Shown here piece after piece: positions 1 through 9,759 of a stretch of DNA of 64,000 nucleotides (positions within the stretch are counted from its first letter, which is position 1; every line of letters begins with the position of its first letter). The stretch covers positions 1,860,001-1,924,000 of the forward strand of contig NZ_CP019285.1 of NCBI RefSeq assembly GCF_000226975.2. The letters are read 5' to 3'. The notes below the pieces were generated by a model. That model was not told where the DNA came from. It ran no database searches and saw only the letters and a program-made list of their open reading frames with translations. The translations under genes were made by a program, and so were the position numbers. Source of the DNA: Halobiforma lacisalsi AJ5 (GTDB taxonomy: Archaea > Halobacteriota > Halobacteria > Halobacteriales > Natrialbaceae).

Positions 1-1790
1 ATCTCCCCCGCGCCCGTCGGAACGATCTCGAGGTCGGCCCGCTCGTCGGCCTCGAGGGTGAGCGACCGCCGCGCAGTCTCGTATCCGGGCTTCTCGACCG
101 CGATCTCGTACTCGCCTGGCTCGAGGCCGTACCGTTCGAAGCGCCCCTCGGCGTCCGTAGTCGTCTCGACGGTCGTTCCATCCGCGGCGACGAGTTCGAC
201 GGTCGCGCCCTCGAGGGCGTCGCCCGTGGTCGCGTCCGCGACGGTCCCGGAAACGCGGGCGTGGTCGCCGGCCGCGTCGACCGCCGCGAGCGCGTCGACG
301 AACCCCGATCCGAACCGGGTGTCGGGTTCGTCCGGTTCGCCGTCCGGCTTCCGGGCCGTCCCCTCGAGCGCGGCCTCGAGTTCCGCGGGCGCGAGGTCGT
401 CGTCCGTCGCGGACTGTATCAGCGCGACCGTGCCCGCGACGTGGGGCGCGGCCTTGCTGGTCCCGCTGCGGGAGTCGTACTTGCCGCCGGGAGCCGTGCT
501 CTCGATCCCGATGCCGGGCGCGACGACGTCCGGGACGACGTAGGAGTCGGGCCACCGCGGTGGCGCGTGATATCCCCAGGCGTCGTCGGTGTCGATCTCC
601 TCGCCCGCCGAAAAGCCGGCGATCCGGTCGGGGGTCGCGCTCGCGCCGACGGCGATCGAATCGTAGACGTTCGCGGGCGAGATCGACGTCCCTTCGCCGC
701 CGTTTCCGGCACCTGCGACGACGACCGTTCCCGCGCCGTTGGCGTTCTCGACCGCCCGGATCACGCTCGGGCGGTACTCCGACCAGCCGAAGCTCATCGT
801 CACGACGTCGGCGTCCTCCTCGATCGCCCACTCGATCCCGGCGAGAATTCGCGACTCTTTGCCGACACAGCGTTCCTCGCAGTCCGTGATGACCGCGCCG
901 TGGAGGAGTTCGACGTCCGGAGCGACCCCCAGGTGGGTCCCGCTCCCGTCACCCGCGCCGACGATACCCGTGACGTGAGTCCCGTGACCGTCGTAGTCGA
1001 CCGGTTTCGGGGATGGATCGTCGGCGAAGTCCTTCCAGCCGTCGATCTCGAGGTCCGGGTGATCGGCGTCGACCCCGGAGTCGAGGACGGCGACCGTCGT
1101 TCCGTCGCCACGGGTGTCGAACTCGTCCCAGAGCCGCGGGACCCGCATGTCATCGAGGCCGGCGGCGTCCTCGTCCTCGTCCTCGTCCTCGTCGGTCGTT
1201 ACGGTCGCCGCGCCGTCGCCGCTCGAGTCGGCGTTCGGACGCACGACCGTGGCAACCGCGTCATCGGTCCGGACGGCGGTCACGTTCTCGAGCGCCGCCA
1301 CGTCCTCGAGGGAAGCCCGGTCCGTGTCGACGGTCACGACCGCGACGTTCGTAATCCAGAACCCGCGCTCGAGGTCGACGCCATCGGTCTCGGTTACGTA
1401 GCTCTCGAGCGGTTCCTGCGCCGTCGTCGCGTGGGCCTGTCGTGCCGCGACAACGTCGTCGGGAACGGTTTCGGGATCGAACGGCTCGAACCCGACGACG
1501 ACCCGCACCGTCCCGTCGGCCTCTGCAAGGGCGGGATCGATCGGTGCGGTCGCATCGCCGGACGCCGCCTCGACGGTCGGTTCGGCGGCGTTCTCGAGCG
1601 TCGATCCGTCGGCGGGGGAGGGTGAGGGGGACGCCGGCCCGGCCGCAGCAGCGGCGTGTGCGCCGCCGAGCGCGAGCGTGACTGCGACCGCAAGAACGAG
1701 GACGAGGACGAACGCAATCGTCGCTGGGGCCGTCCGTCGTCCGACCGTACGGAGACCGATCGGACGGAAATTGATCGGCAGGCGAGACAT
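1..1790 (-). CDS. secreted subtilisin-like serine protease (S8 family), C-terminus cut by window edge
   Basis: The visible 596 residues begin with an N-terminal membrane/signal segment (about residues 21-48) and a Pro/Ser-rich linker. A propeptide-like region follows (about 90-180), then an Asp/Glu repeat linker near 199-208. The peptidase S8 domain carries all catalytic motifs: Asp237 in VLDSGVD, His269 in DGHGTHV, the oxyanion Asn363 in AGAGNG, and Ser445 in SGTSKAAPHVAG. A Cys304/Cys308 pair may form a disulfide. From about 512 there is a carboxypeptidase-regulatory-like beta domain (SGTVADATTGDALEGATV), which is where the window ends. The ATG at 1788-1790 is chosen because it directly precedes the hydrophobic segment. 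It is probably an exported halolysin-type protease. It sits where leuB is expected after leuD, so it may have been inserted there. Confidence 0.9.
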   Translation of the reverse strand, partial: MSRLPINFRPIGLRTVGRRTAPATIAFVLVLVLAVAVTLALGGAHAAAAAGPASPSPSPADGSTLENAAEPTVEAASGDATAPIDPALAEADGTVRVVVGFEPFDPETVPDDVVAARQAHATTAQEPLESYVTETDGVDLERGFWITNVAVVTVDTDRASLEDVAALENVTAVRTDDAVATVVRPNADSSGDGAATVTTDEDEDEDEDAAGLDDMRVPRLWDEFDTRGDGTTVAVLDSGVDADHPDLEIDGWKDFADDPSPKPVDYDGHGTHVTGIVGAGDGSGTHLGVAPDVELLHGAVITDCEERCVGKESRILAGIEWAIEEDADVVTMSFGWSEYRPSVIRAVENANGAGTVVVAGAGNGGEGTSISPANVYDSIAVGASATPDRIAGFSAGEEIDTDDAWGYHAPPRWPDSYVVPDVVAPGIGIESTAPGGKYDSRSGTSKAAPHVAGTVALIQSATDDDLAPAELEAALEGTARKPDGEPDEPDTRFGSGFVDALAAVDAAGDHARVSGTVADATTGDALEGATVELVAADGTTVETTTDAEGRFERYGLEPGEYEIAVEKPGYETARRSLTLEADERADLEIVPTGAGE

Positions 1791-1976
1791 TATGCGACTC
1801 GAGACAGTCAGGCTGGTTAAGACTGTCGCGTATCCCGAACGGACGGTGTCCGTGCATCGTCGCTGTCTCCCGGCGCTCAGTCGTCACCGAAATCGCGAAC
1901 TCGTCATCGGGGCTGGAGTCGCATCGAGTCGCGTCGAACTCGAGAACAGAATCGGGAAAGCGGCCCTACTCGGGCC

Positions 1977-2708
1977 CTACTCGGCTTCGGGGATCGCGGC
2001 GTCTTCGACGTAGGGCAGTTCAGCGGCCGTTTCGCGAACCGCGTTCGCGTTGGATTTCATCAGCGCCGTGGTGTCCCAGACGCCCTCGACGAGGGCCTTG
2101 CGCTGGGCGTCGTCGACGGTGACGTCGACGGTCCGGTCCCCGTAGGTGACCGTCTCGGCTTCGACGTCGATTTCGATCTCGCCATCCGGGTTCTCGTCGA
2201 CCCACGCCTGGAGTTCCTCGATCGTCTCGGCGTCGGCCGTCACGGTCGGGATGCCGAGTGCGAGGCAGTTGCCCGCGAAGATCTCGGCGAAGCTCTCGCC
2301 GATCAGGGCGTCGATCCCCCAGCGCATCAGCGCCTGGGGCGCGTGCTCGCGCGAGGAGCCACAGCCGAAGTTGGAGTTGACCACCATCACCGAGGAGTCC
2401 TGGAACCGGTCCTCGTTCATCGGGTGGTCCTTGAGGTCGTCGTCCTCGGTGAACCGCTGGTCGAAAAAGGCGAACTCCCCGAGGCCGTCGAAGGTGACGA
2501 CCTTCATGAACCGGGCGGGGATGATCTGGTCCGTGTCGATGTCGTTGCCCCGGATCGGGACGCCCGATCCCGAGACGTAGTCGACTGCGGGAATCTCGAC
2601 CTCGTCGCCACCGTCGGTTCGAACCTCCCGAACCTCGGCGGCGCTCGCGGGTCCGTCCTCCCCGCTCGCCTTTTTCGAGGACTCACTTCGTTCGTCCTCG
2701 CGGCTCAT
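1977..2708 (-). CDS. leuD: 3-isopropylmalate dehydratase small subunit
   Basis: This is the swivelling subunit that, with LeuC, isomerises 2-isopropylmalate to 3-isopropylmalate in leucine synthesis. The 243-residue product has an unusually long acidic N-terminal extension (about 55 residues). It then shows the LeuD core [14 protein letters not shown], the Gly-Cys-Gly-Ser-Ser-Arg-Glu-His motif and [15 protein letters not shown]. The start ATG overlaps the leuC stop as ATGA, so the two are translationally coupled. A short direct duplication (CGGGCCCTACT-like, about 1961-1984) spans its stop codon. leuB, which follows leuD in other haloarchaea I recall, is not found downstream; a protease gene comes next instead. 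Confidence 0.96.
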   Translation of the reverse strand: MSREDERSESSKKASGEDGPASAAEVREVRTDGGDEVEIPAVDYVSGSGVPIRGNDIDTDQIIPARFMKVVTFDGLGEFAFFDQRFTEDDDLKDHPMNEDRFQDSSVMVVNSNFGCGSSREHAPQALMRWGIDALIGESFAEIFAGNCLALGIPTVTADAETIEELQAWVDENPDGEIEIDVEAETVTYGDRTVDVTVDDAQRKALVEGVWDTTALMKSNANAVRETAAELPYVEDAAIPEAE

Positions 2709-4129
2709 GCCGTCACCTCCGTCTCCGGCAGTTCGCGAACGTCCGTCACTTCGCCCTCGAGCGCCGCCGCGGCGACCATCCGCGGGTTCATCAGGACGGT
2801 CCGACCGTCCTTCGACCCCTGGCGGCCGACGAAGTTCCGGTTCGAGGAGGAGGCACAGGCCTCGTCGCCCTCGAGTTGGTCCTCGTTCATGCCGAGACAC
2901 ATCGAACAGCCGGCGTTTCGCCACTCGAAGCCGGCCGCCTCGAAGACGTCCTTGAGCCCTTCCTCCTCGGCGGCCCGCTGGACGCGCTGGCTGCCGGGGA
3001 CGACCATCGCGCGGACGTCGTCGTGGACCTCGCGGCCCTCGACGATCCGCGCCGCGCGGCGCAGGTCCGGCAGCCGGGCGTTCGTACACGATCCCAGGAA
3101 GGCGACGTCTATGGGATAGCCCGCCATCGTCTCGCCGGGTTCGACGCGCATGTGCTCCTGCGCGCGTCGGGCGGTGTCCTGTTTGTCCGCGGGCAGGTCC
3201 TCCGGGGAGGGAATCTCCTCGGTGATGCCGACGCCCTGGCCCGGCGTGGTCCCCCAGGTGACGACCGGCTCGAGGTCGTCCGCGTCGATGTGAACAGTAT
3301 CGTCGTAGTCAGCGCCCTCGTCCGACTTAATTGACTCCCAGTAGGGTTTGAGTTCGTCGAACTTCTCCGGGTTCTCCTGGAAGTAGTCGGTCTCCTCGAG
3401 CCACTCGTAGGTGGTCTCGTCGGGGTTGACGTAGCCCGCGCGGGCCCCGCCCTCGATGGACATGTTGCAGATCGACATCCGTCCTTCCATGCCCAGCGAC
3501 TCGATCGCGGAACCGGCGTACTCGTAGACGTAGCCGACGCCGCCCTCGGTACCCAGGCGACGGATGATCTCGAGGATGACGTCTTTCGCCTCGACGCCCT
3601 CGCCGAGTTCGCCGTCGACCTGGATCTTCCGCACTTTCTGTTTCTCCATGGCGACGGTGCCCGTCGCGAGCACGTCCCGGATCTGGCTGGTGCCGATCCC
3701 GAACGCGAGCGCGCCGAACGCGCCGTGGGTCGAGGTGTGGGAGTCGCCACAGACGATCGTCTTCCCGGGCTGCGTCAGCCCCTGCTCCGGCCCGATGACG
3801 TGGACGATGCCCTGATCGCCCGAATCGGGGTCCGAGAACTCGATGCCCGCCTCGCGGACGTTCTCCTCGAGTTCGGCCATCATCTCCTCGGCGGCGTCCT
3901 CCTCGTAGGGGCGGGACTGGTCGGCCGTCGGGACGATGTGGTCGACCGTCGCGTGAGTGAGTTCGGGGTAGGCGACCTCGAGGTCCCGCTCGCGCAGCAT
4001 GCCGAATGCCTGGGGGCTGGTCACCTCGTGAATGAGGTGGAGCCCGACGAACAGCTGGTCCTGGCCGGTCGGCAGCGTCGTGACCGTGTGTCGATCCCAG
4101 ACCTTGTCGTACAGCGTCCCCTCGCTCAT
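2705..4129 (-). CDS. leuC: 3-isopropylmalate dehydratase large subunit
   Basis: The catalytic [4Fe-4S] aconitase-family subunit of isopropylmalate isomerase, 474 residues. It shows the family landmarks [33 protein letters not shown] (first cluster cysteine) and [11 protein letters not shown] (the CxxC pair). The length is normal for archaeal LeuC. It overlaps both neighbours by 4 nt (ATGA with the upstream small ORF and with leuD downstream), so it belongs to one tightly packed operon. It acts in the cytoplasm with LeuD. Confidence 0.97.
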   Translation of the reverse strand: MSEGTLYDKVWDRHTVTTLPTGQDQLFVGLHLIHEVTSPQAFGMLRERDLEVAYPELTHATVDHIVPTADQSRPYEEDAAEEMMAELEENVREAGIEFSDPDSGDQGIVHVIGPEQGLTQPGKTIVCGDSHTSTHGAFGALAFGIGTSQIRDVLATGTVAMEKQKVRKIQVDGELGEGVEAKDVILEIIRRLGTEGGVGYVYEYAGSAIESLGMEGRMSICNMSIEGGARAGYVNPDETTYEWLEETDYFQENPEKFDELKPYWESIKSDEGADYDDTVHIDADDLEPVVTWGTTPGQGVGITEEIPSPEDLPADKQDTARRAQEHMRVEPGETMAGYPIDVAFLGSCTNARLPDLRRAARIVEGREVHDDVRAMVVPGSQRVQRAAEEEGLKDVFEAAGFEWRNAGCSMCLGMNEDQLEGDEACASSSNRNFVGRQGSKDGRTVLMNPRMVAAAALEGEVTDVRELPETEVTA

Positions 4130-4470
4130 TCCTCGGCCTCTACGTCGGGATACTCGGACCCATACTCGTGCTCGCCGCCCCGCTCGAAGACGTCGTTGGC
4201 GTCGTCGGCGTCGTGTGGCGGTGTGTGCTCGACGTCTTTCATCGTCTTCGACGTCGGTTCGGCGTCGGCGCTCGTCCGCTCACCGTTCCCGTTCGGGTCC
4301 GTGGCAGCCGGTTCGCCGCCGTCGGTCGCGACGATCGGGCCGCGGCTGAACAGGTGGCCGGCGGTCTCGCCCGTGTAGGGGTTGGTGTGGCTCACGCCCG
4401 CCATGGTGTCGTTCGTGTTCCGTTCTCGGTTCCGCGTCGCGTTCGATCGGTCGGAGTCGTGTTCGCTCAT
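4126..4470 (-). CDS. small acidic conserved protein between ilvC and leuC
   Basis: This encodes 114 hydrophilic residues rich in Asp, Glu, Asn and Thr, with no membrane segment and no motif I recognise. An internal Met at residue 23 ([19 protein letters not shown]) could be the true start, as the sequence before it is low-complexity. Its stop overlaps the leuC start (ATGA), and it lies 45 nt after ilvC, so it is co-translated inside the branched-chain operon. As I recall, Haloferax has a small unassigned gene in the same ilvC-leuC slot, which suggests a conserved accessory role. No function can be read from the sequence. Confidence 0.75.
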   Translation of the reverse strand: MSEHDSDRSNATRNRERNTNDTMAGVSHTNPYTGETAGHLFSRGPIVATDGGEPAATDPNGNGERTSADAEPTSKTMKDVEHTPPHDADDANDVFERGGEHEYGSEYPDVEAEE

Positions 4471-4515
4471 CGTTGGATGGTGGTGTGATGTGGTGGTTGC
4501 GCGTCGATACCGTGC

Positions 4516-5592
4516 TCAGTCGTCGGCCCGGACTTTCTGCTCGTCCTCGTCCTCGTCCTCCTCTTCGGAGTCTTCCGTTTCGGCCTCGGCTTCCTCCCAC
4601 GCGAACAGCTCGCGCAGGCGCTCGCCGACCTCCTCGATCTCGTGGCTCTTCTCGGCCTCGCGGAGCTGGTTGTAGCTCGGCCGGCCCGCCTGGTTCTCGA
4701 GCACCCACTCGCGGGTGAACTCGCCGTTCTGGACCTCCTCGAGGACCTCCTCCATGTTCTCGCGGACGGCCTCGTCGACGACGTCGTCGCCGCGGGTCAG
4801 CCCGCCGTACTCGGCCGTGTCGGAGACGGAGTCCCACATCGCGCCGAGCCCGCCTTCGTACATGAGATCGACGATGAGTTTCATCTCGTTCATGCACTCG
4901 AAGTAGGCCATCTCCGGGCTGTAGCCGGCGTCGACCAGCGTCTCGTAGCCGGTCTTGATCAGCGAGGCGATGCCGCCACAGAGGACGGCCTGCTCGCCGA
5001 ACAGGTCGGTCTCGGTCTCCTCGCGGAACGTCGTCTCGACGACGCCGGCGCGGGTACAGCCGATCGCCTTCCCGTAAGCGAGTGCGCGCTCGTGGGCGTC
5101 GCCCGTCGTGTCCTGGTAGACCGCCAGCAGGCCGGGGGTCCCCTCGTCGTTCTCGTAGTTGCGCCGGACGAGGTGGCCCGGGCTCTTGGGCGCGATCATC
5201 GTCACGTCGACGTCCTCGGGCGGGGTGATCTGGTTGTAGTGGATGTTCAGCCCGTGGGCGAATTGCAGCGTGTCGCCCGCCTCGAGGTTCGGCGCGATGG
5301 CGTTCTCGTAGACCGCCGGCTGGACCGTGTCGGGCACGAGCACGGAGACGTAGGTCGCTTGCGCGACGGCCTCCGCTGGGGTCGTCACCTCGAGGCCGTC
5401 GGCCTCGGCCGCCGACCGCGACGAGGAGTCCTCGCGCAGGCCGACGACCACGTCCACGCCGCTGTCGTCCAGGTTCAGCGCGTGGGCGTGGCCCTGGCTG
5501 CCGTAGCCCAGCACGGCAACGGTGTCGTCCTCGAGCGTCGATACGTCCGCGTCGTCGTCGTAGTAGATCTCGGTAGTGAACTCGTCAGTCAT
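4516..5592 (-). CDS. ilvC: ketol-acid reductoisomerase
   Basis: It converts acetolactate or acetohydroxybutyrate to the dihydroxy acid in valine and isoleucine synthesis, using Mg2+ and NAD(P)H. The 358-residue protein has an N-terminal Rossmann domain with [15 protein letters not shown] and a cofactor loop [13 protein letters not shown], whose serines suit binding of the NADPH phosphate. The knotted helical C-terminal domain includes [13 protein letters not shown] and the metal-binding glutamates near [19 protein letters not shown] helices. The last about 30 residues are a highly acidic tail (EEDEDEDE). It starts 1 nt after the ilvN stop, within the ilvBNC operon. Confidence 0.97.
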   Translation of the reverse strand: MTDEFTTEIYYDDDADVSTLEDDTVAVLGYGSQGHAHALNLDDSGVDVVVGLREDSSSRSAAEADGLEVTTPAEAVAQATYVSVLVPDTVQPAVYENAIAPNLEAGDTLQFAHGLNIHYNQITPPEDVDVTMIAPKSPGHLVRRNYENDEGTPGLLAVYQDTTGDAHERALAYGKAIGCTRAGVVETTFREETETDLFGEQAVLCGGIASLIKTGYETLVDAGYSPEMAYFECMNEMKLIVDLMYEGGLGAMWDSVSDTAEYGGLTRGDDVVDEAVRENMEEVLEEVQNGEFTREWVLENQAGRPSYNQLREAEKSHEIEEVGERLRELFAWEEAEAETEDSEEEDEDEDEQKVRADD

Positions 5593-5593
5593 G

Positions 5594-6259
5594 TTAATCG
5601 TCGTCCGCAGTGTATTTCGTCTGCTTCGCTTCTTCGGCGGCCGAGACGCTCGCTTCCGCGGGCGTCGGCCCGGTCGTTTCGTCCGTGCCCCGGGCCAGCG
5701 CGGTCGTTCCGGTGCGATCGACCTCCCGGATGCCGAACTGGCCGAACGTCTCGATCGCGGCCTCGATCTTCTGGCGCGAGCCCGTGACCTCGTAGGTCGC
5801 CGTCTCGGGGCTCGAGTCGACGGCCGTGGCGTCGTACATGTCGGCGACGGCCGCCACCTGCGCCGGATCCTCGGCGTCGACTTTCACCAGCGCCAGTTCC
5901 CGCTGCATGGCGTCGGGCTCGAGTTCCCGCACCGAGGCGACCGGGACCAGCTTCCGCAACTGTTTCTTGATCTGGTCGATCCCCGGGTCGGACTCCTCGA
6001 CGACGAGGGTGATCCGCGCGCGGTCCTCGTCGGTCGTCGGCCCGACGGTCAGGCTCTCGATGTTGAACTGCCGTCTCGAGAACAGGCCCGAGACCTCCGC
6101 CAGGACGCCGGGCTCGTGTTTGACCAGCGCGGAGATGACGGTCCGGCGGGGATCGTGGGTCACCTCGACCTCGGGATCGATACGGATCCCCTGCTCGTTG
6201 CGCCGGCCGTCCGGCGTCGGCCGTTCCTCCGGGGCCGGGCCGTCCAGTCCGCCGCTCAT
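5594..6259 (-). CDS. ilvN: acetolactate synthase regulatory (small) subunit
   Basis: The 221-residue ACT-domain subunit stimulates IlvB and should confer feedback inhibition by branched-chain amino acids. The ACT domain begins at about residue 39 ([36 protein letters not shown]), and the C-terminal ALS_ss_C-like part follows with [11 protein letters not shown]. The chosen ATG at 6257-6259 overlaps the ilvB stop (ATGA). Longer in-frame extension upstream is shadow of ilvB. A charged 38-residue N-terminal leader and a low-complexity C-terminus flank the conserved core. Confidence 0.95.
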   Translation of the reverse strand: MSGGLDGPAPEERPTPDGRRNEQGIRIDPEVEVTHDPRRTVISALVKHEPGVLAEVSGLFSRRQFNIESLTVGPTTDEDRARITLVVEESDPGIDQIKKQLRKLVPVASVRELEPDAMQRELALVKVDAEDPAQVAAVADMYDATAVDSSPETATYEVTGSRQKIEAAIETFGQFGIREVDRTGTTALARGTDETTGPTPAEASVSAAEEAKQTKYTADDD

Positions 6260-8055
6260 AGTTGGTCCTCCGCCAGGGCGAACTGGCCGTTGTCGCCGCC
6301 GCTTGGCACCATCGGGTAGACGTTCGCCTCGGGGTCGATGTGGACGTCGATCACCGAGGGACCGTCGTAGGCGACGGCCTCGGCGATGGTGTCGGCGACC
6401 TCGTCGTAGTCGTCGATCCGGAACCCGCGTGCGCCGAAGGCCTCGGCGAGCTTGTCGAACTCCGGCATCCAGTTGTAGTCCGAGGCGGCGTGACGGCCCT
6501 CGAAGAAGGCGTCCTGCCACTGCCGGACCATGCCGATGTACTCGTTGTTGAGAACGGCAACCGTGATGTCCAGGTCCTCGCGGACCGCGACGGATAGTCC
6601 CTGCATCGTCATCAGGAAGGAGCCGTCGCCGTCGACGCAGACGACCTCCTGGTCGTCGTCGGCCGCCAGGCGCGCGCCGATCGCCGCCGGCAGGCCGTAC
6701 CCCATCGTCCCCAGGCCGTGACTCGAGACCCACGTCCGGGGCTCGGTGAACGTCCAGTACTGGCAGGCCCACATCTGGTGTTGGCCGACGCCGGTGGTGA
6801 CGATCGCGCTGTCGCTCGTGGCCTCGTCTAAGGCCTCGACGACGAACTCCGGCCGGACCGGCTCGTCCTTGGGGGCGTCGTAGGCCATCGAGTAGTCGGA
6901 CTTCCACTGCTGGCACTGGGCGCGCCACTTCGTCGCCTCGGGCGAGGACTCGACGGCCTCGGCCAGCTGCGAGACGACGGTGTCGGCGTCCCCGATCAGC
7001 GGGTAGTCCGCGTGGATGTTCTTCGAGATTTCGGCGGGATCGATGTCGACGTGGATGACCTCCGCGTCGGGCGCGAAGGTCTCGATGCCGCCGGTCAGGC
7101 GGTCGTCGAACCGAGTGCCGACGGCAAGCAGCGTGTCACAGTGGGTGATCGCCATGTTGGCGTAGCCGGTGCCGTGCATGCCCGCCATCTCCATCGATAG
7201 CTCGTGATCCTCGGGGAACGAGCCCAGGCCGGGCATCGTCGTGATGACCGGGATCTCGTGCTCGATCGCGAACTCCCGGCAGGTCTCGCTGGCCTCGCCC
7301 TTGATGACGCCGCCGCCCAGCAGCATCGCGGGCCGGTCGGCGTTCTCGAGGCGCTCGGCCGCCTCTGCGACGATCTCCGGGTCGGCTCGCTCCTGGACCT
7401 CGTAGGTGTCCGGCGTTTCGGGTTCGCCGGGCTCGGTCTCGGTGTCGGCGTTCGTGACGTCCTTCGGCAGGTCGACCAGCGTCGGGCCGGGCCGTCCCTC
7501 GTTCGCGAGGGCGAAGGCCTCGCCGACGTCGTCGCCGACCCGGTCGGGGTCGGCCGCGAAGGTGTTCTCCTTCGTGATCGGCGTCGTGACGCCGGTGGTG
7601 TCGGTCTCCTGGAACGCATCGTTGCCGACGAACTCCGTCGGCACCTGGCCGGTCAGCGCGATCAGCGGATCCGAGTCCATGTCGGCGTCCGCGATGCCCG
7701 TGACCAGGTTCGTCGCGCCCGGGCCCGACGTGGCCAGGCAGACGCCCGGCTCGCCCGAGACGATGCCGTAGGCGTCGGCCGCGTGGGCCGCGCCCTGCTC
7801 GTGGGCCATCGTCACGTGCCTGATGTCGGAGTCGTACAGGGCGTCGTAGACGGGCATGATCGCCCCGCCCTGGACGCCGAAGGCGTACTTGACGCCCGCG
7901 TTCTCGAGGGCCCGGACGACTGCCTGTGCGCCGGACGTAACCGGCTCCGGCGTCGGGTCCTCCGATCCCGACGGCGCGTCGGGTTCTTGCTCGTCCTGTG
8001 CGTCTTCCTCAGTGTGTTCTTCCGGTGGCGAAACCGTTGCAGCGCGTTCGCTCAT
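6256..8055 (-). CDS. ilvB: acetolactate synthase catalytic (large) subunit
   Basis: A thiamine-diphosphate enzyme that condenses pyruvate with pyruvate or 2-oxobutyrate, the first common step of branched-chain amino acid synthesis. The 599 residues show the ThDP-activating glutamate in MAHEQGAAHAADAY, the central domain with LLAVGTRFDDRLTG, and the C-terminal ThDP/Mg site (GDGSFLMTMQ ... NNEYIGMVRQWQ). A 40-residue acidic N-terminal extension precedes the core. It is followed by ilvN with a 4-nt overlap and preceded by a short overlapping ORF and a palindrome that may regulate it. Confidence 0.97.
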   Translation of the reverse strand: MSERAATVSPPEEHTEEDAQDEQEPDAPSGSEDPTPEPVTSGAQAVVRALENAGVKYAFGVQGGAIMPVYDALYDSDIRHVTMAHEQGAAHAADAYGIVSGEPGVCLATSGPGATNLVTGIADADMDSDPLIALTGQVPTEFVGNDAFQETDTTGVTTPITKENTFAADPDRVGDDVGEAFALANEGRPGPTLVDLPKDVTNADTETEPGEPETPDTYEVQERADPEIVAEAAERLENADRPAMLLGGGVIKGEASETCREFAIEHEIPVITTMPGLGSFPEDHELSMEMAGMHGTGYANMAITHCDTLLAVGTRFDDRLTGGIETFAPDAEVIHVDIDPAEISKNIHADYPLIGDADTVVSQLAEAVESSPEATKWRAQCQQWKSDYSMAYDAPKDEPVRPEFVVEALDEATSDSAIVTTGVGQHQMWACQYWTFTEPRTWVSSHGLGTMGYGLPAAIGARLAADDDQEVVCVDGDGSFLMTMQGLSVAVREDLDITVAVLNNEYIGMVRQWQDAFFEGRHAASDYNWMPEFDKLAEAFGARGFRIDDYDEVADTIAEAVAYDGPSVIDVHIDPEANVYPMVPSGGDNGQFALAEDQL

Positions 8056-8159
8056 CGGAACTCACCCGCCGTGGGCTGGCGATCCGTATCGTACTCCGCG
8101 GACGACGGCGACGACGATGACGCGCGTCGCGCGGTCCGTGCTGTGTGTGGCTGGTTCAT
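8052..8159 (-). CDS. possible 35-residue upstream ORF coupled to ilvB
   Basis: An ATG at 8157-8159 opens a 35-codon frame (MNQPHTARTARRASSSSPSS...) whose TGA overlaps the ilvB ATG as ATGA. Such overlap usually marks translational coupling. The peptide is rich in Ser, Arg and Thr, and lacks runs of Leu, Val or Ile, so it is not a classical attenuator leader. No homologue is known to me. It may be a real leader peptide, or the open frame may be chance in high-GC DNA. Confidence 0.35.
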   Translation of the reverse strand: MNQPHTARTARRASSSSPSSAEYDTDRQPTAGEFR

Positions 8160-8471
8160 CTGCGTGGAAACTGCTCGCTCGAAAATCGATGCGACGGCGA
8201 AACCGGAATCGTGGGTGCGGAGTAATAGAGGGGCTAGTACGCCCCTACAATACGAATACGGATCGCGGCGAACGCGCTGCTGTCGCCCCGAGTGCGAGCC
8301 GACAGGGATGCGCGTCCCGTCATTACTGATCCGATAGGCACCTCGAGGGACATAACTGTTGCGAGCGGGGCAACGTTCGCGGCGGCGGGTTGGGTGTGTA
8401 CGCGGTCCCGTTCGCGTTCGCGACAGCAGCCGCTCGCGATCCGTGGAAACCGGGGTGGACGCCGTCATCGC
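8160..8471. other. leuA-ilvB intergenic region
   Basis: This 312-nt stretch between leuA and the ilvB leader ORF contains the 18-bp palindrome listed separately and no convincing gene. The open frame that crosses it on the minus strand (to 8468) has no recognisable protein features. Because leuA is transcribed toward ilvB, the gap could hold a second promoter, allowing ilvBNC-leuCD to be controlled apart from leuA. Confidence 0.5.
8229..8246. promoter_or_regulatory. inverted repeat upstream of ilvB, operator candidate
   Basis: The 18-bp sequence AGGGGC-TAGTAC-GCCCCT has perfect 6-bp arms around a 6-nt centre. It lies about 70 nt before the short ORF and 174 nt before ilvB, in the 312-nt gap after leuA, beside AT-richer stretches that could serve as a promoter. 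It could bind a dimeric regulator such as an Lrp-type protein. The symmetry is seen directly; the role is inferred. Confidence 0.4.
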
Positions 8472-9723
8472 TCAGGCGCGCACCTCCTCCTGCTCGCGTT
8501 CGCTCTCGTCGTCGGTACGCCGCGGGACGTCGGCCTCCTCGGCGAACCGCTCCAGGTCGCCGACGGTGACCCGGCGCTTCTCCGCGCCGTAGTCCTTGAC
8601 GCGACGGGTGACCGCCCGTACCTCCTCGTCGGAGGGGGCGAACCCGCGGTCCTCGAGACGCTCGCGTACCGAGTGGGTGCCGGTGTGTTTGCCCATGACC
8701 AGCCGGCGTTCCGCGCCGACCATCTCGGGGGTCATCACGCCGGGCTCGAAGGTGTCGGAGTTCTCGATGACGCCGGCGGCGTGGATGCCGCTCTCGTGAG
8801 AGAAGGCGTTGTCGCCGACGATCGGCTTGTTGCCGGGCGTGTCCATGCCGCTCTTCTCGGCGACGACCTCCGAGAGCTCCGTGATGCGGGTCGTGTCGAT
8901 CCCCGTGTCGGTCTGGTAGAGGGACTCGACGGACATCACGAACTCCTCGTAGGCGGCGTTGCCGGCCCGCTCGCCGATGGAGTTGACCGACACCTGGGCC
9001 TGGTCGGCCCCCGCTTCGATCCCCGCCAGCGCGTTCGCGGTGGCCAGGCCGAAGTCGTCGTGGGTGTGGACGTCGATCCGGGCGTCGGTGTGCTCGCCGA
9101 CCTTCGCGATCAGCTCGCGGAACCGACCCGGCGTGGCGACGCCACAGGTGTCGGGAACGTTGATCCAGTCGACGCCGACCTCGGAGACCGCTTCGACGAC
9201 GTCGATCAGGAAATCCTCGTCAGTTCGCGTCGCGTCCATCGGCGAGAACATGCAGGTAGCCCCCGCCTCTTTGACGCGTTCGACCGATTCGACTGCGCGT
9301 TCCCGGACCTCCGCTCGCGTGGCGTGCATCGAATCCTCGATCTGGACGTCGCTGGTGGACACGAACGTGTGCACCATCTCGACGCCCGAATCGAGCGCCG
9401 CTTCGACGTCCTTGTCGACGACGCGGGCTAACCCGCAGGTCGTCGTCGACGTCGACGATGCGATGTCACGGACGGCCTCGAACTCGGCGTCGGAGTTGAC
9501 GGGGAATCCAGCTTCGATGACGTGGGTCCCCATCTCGTCCAGGATCGAGGCGATCCCTCGCTTGTCCTCGTACGAGAAGGAAGTGCCGGGCGACTGTTCA
9601 CCATCCCGCAGGGTGGTGTCGAAGACACGTGCTGACTCTATTTCGTCAGTGGAATCTAACGTGCCCTGGAAGAACTCGACCCCCCTGACTGGTGTCAGAG
9701 GACGGCTCGTCTTGTGAAGACAT
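8472..9723 (-). CDS. leuA: 2-isopropylmalate synthase, apparent +1 frameshift near the N-terminus
   Basis: It condenses acetyl-CoA with 2-oxoisovalerate, the committing step of leucine synthesis. The main frame contains RGVEFFQGTLDST, the catalytic TTLRDGEQSPG, GTHVIEAGFP and the metal-ligand DVHTHDDFGLATAN, then runs to 8472. It carries no in-frame ATG, GTG or TTG between the TAG at 9750-9752 and the first internal Met at 9533, which lies after the catalytic TLRDGE. An ATG at 9721-9723, correctly spaced from a strong TATA box, reads SSQDEPSSDTSQGG in another frame. Skipping one G of the G6 run (9680-9685) joins it to GVEFFQG. So it is a sequencing indel, a real mutation, programmed +1 shifting, or use of a rare start such as the CTG before TPVRGVE. 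The protein lacks the C-terminal regulatory domain of long LeuA forms. Confidence 0.85.
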
Positions 9724-9750
9724 TGTAGTCGAATCCCAGGCGGGAGGACC

Positions 9751-9758
9751 TATATAAA
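9751..9758 (-). promoter_or_regulatory. TATA box of leuA
   Basis: On the minus strand the sequence TTTATATA matches the haloarchaeal TATA consensus. Its centre is about 31 nt before the ATG at 9723, which predicts transcription starting only a few nucleotides before that codon. This supports the ATG at 9723 as the intended start and argues against the start lying further upstream. Confidence 0.7.
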
Positions 9759-9759
9759 T

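Noticed and set aside
1165..1200. Tandem GTCCTC repeats that look like a microsatellite
   Set aside because: They encode the in-frame Asp/Glu linker of the subtilase, a common feature of halophilic proteins.
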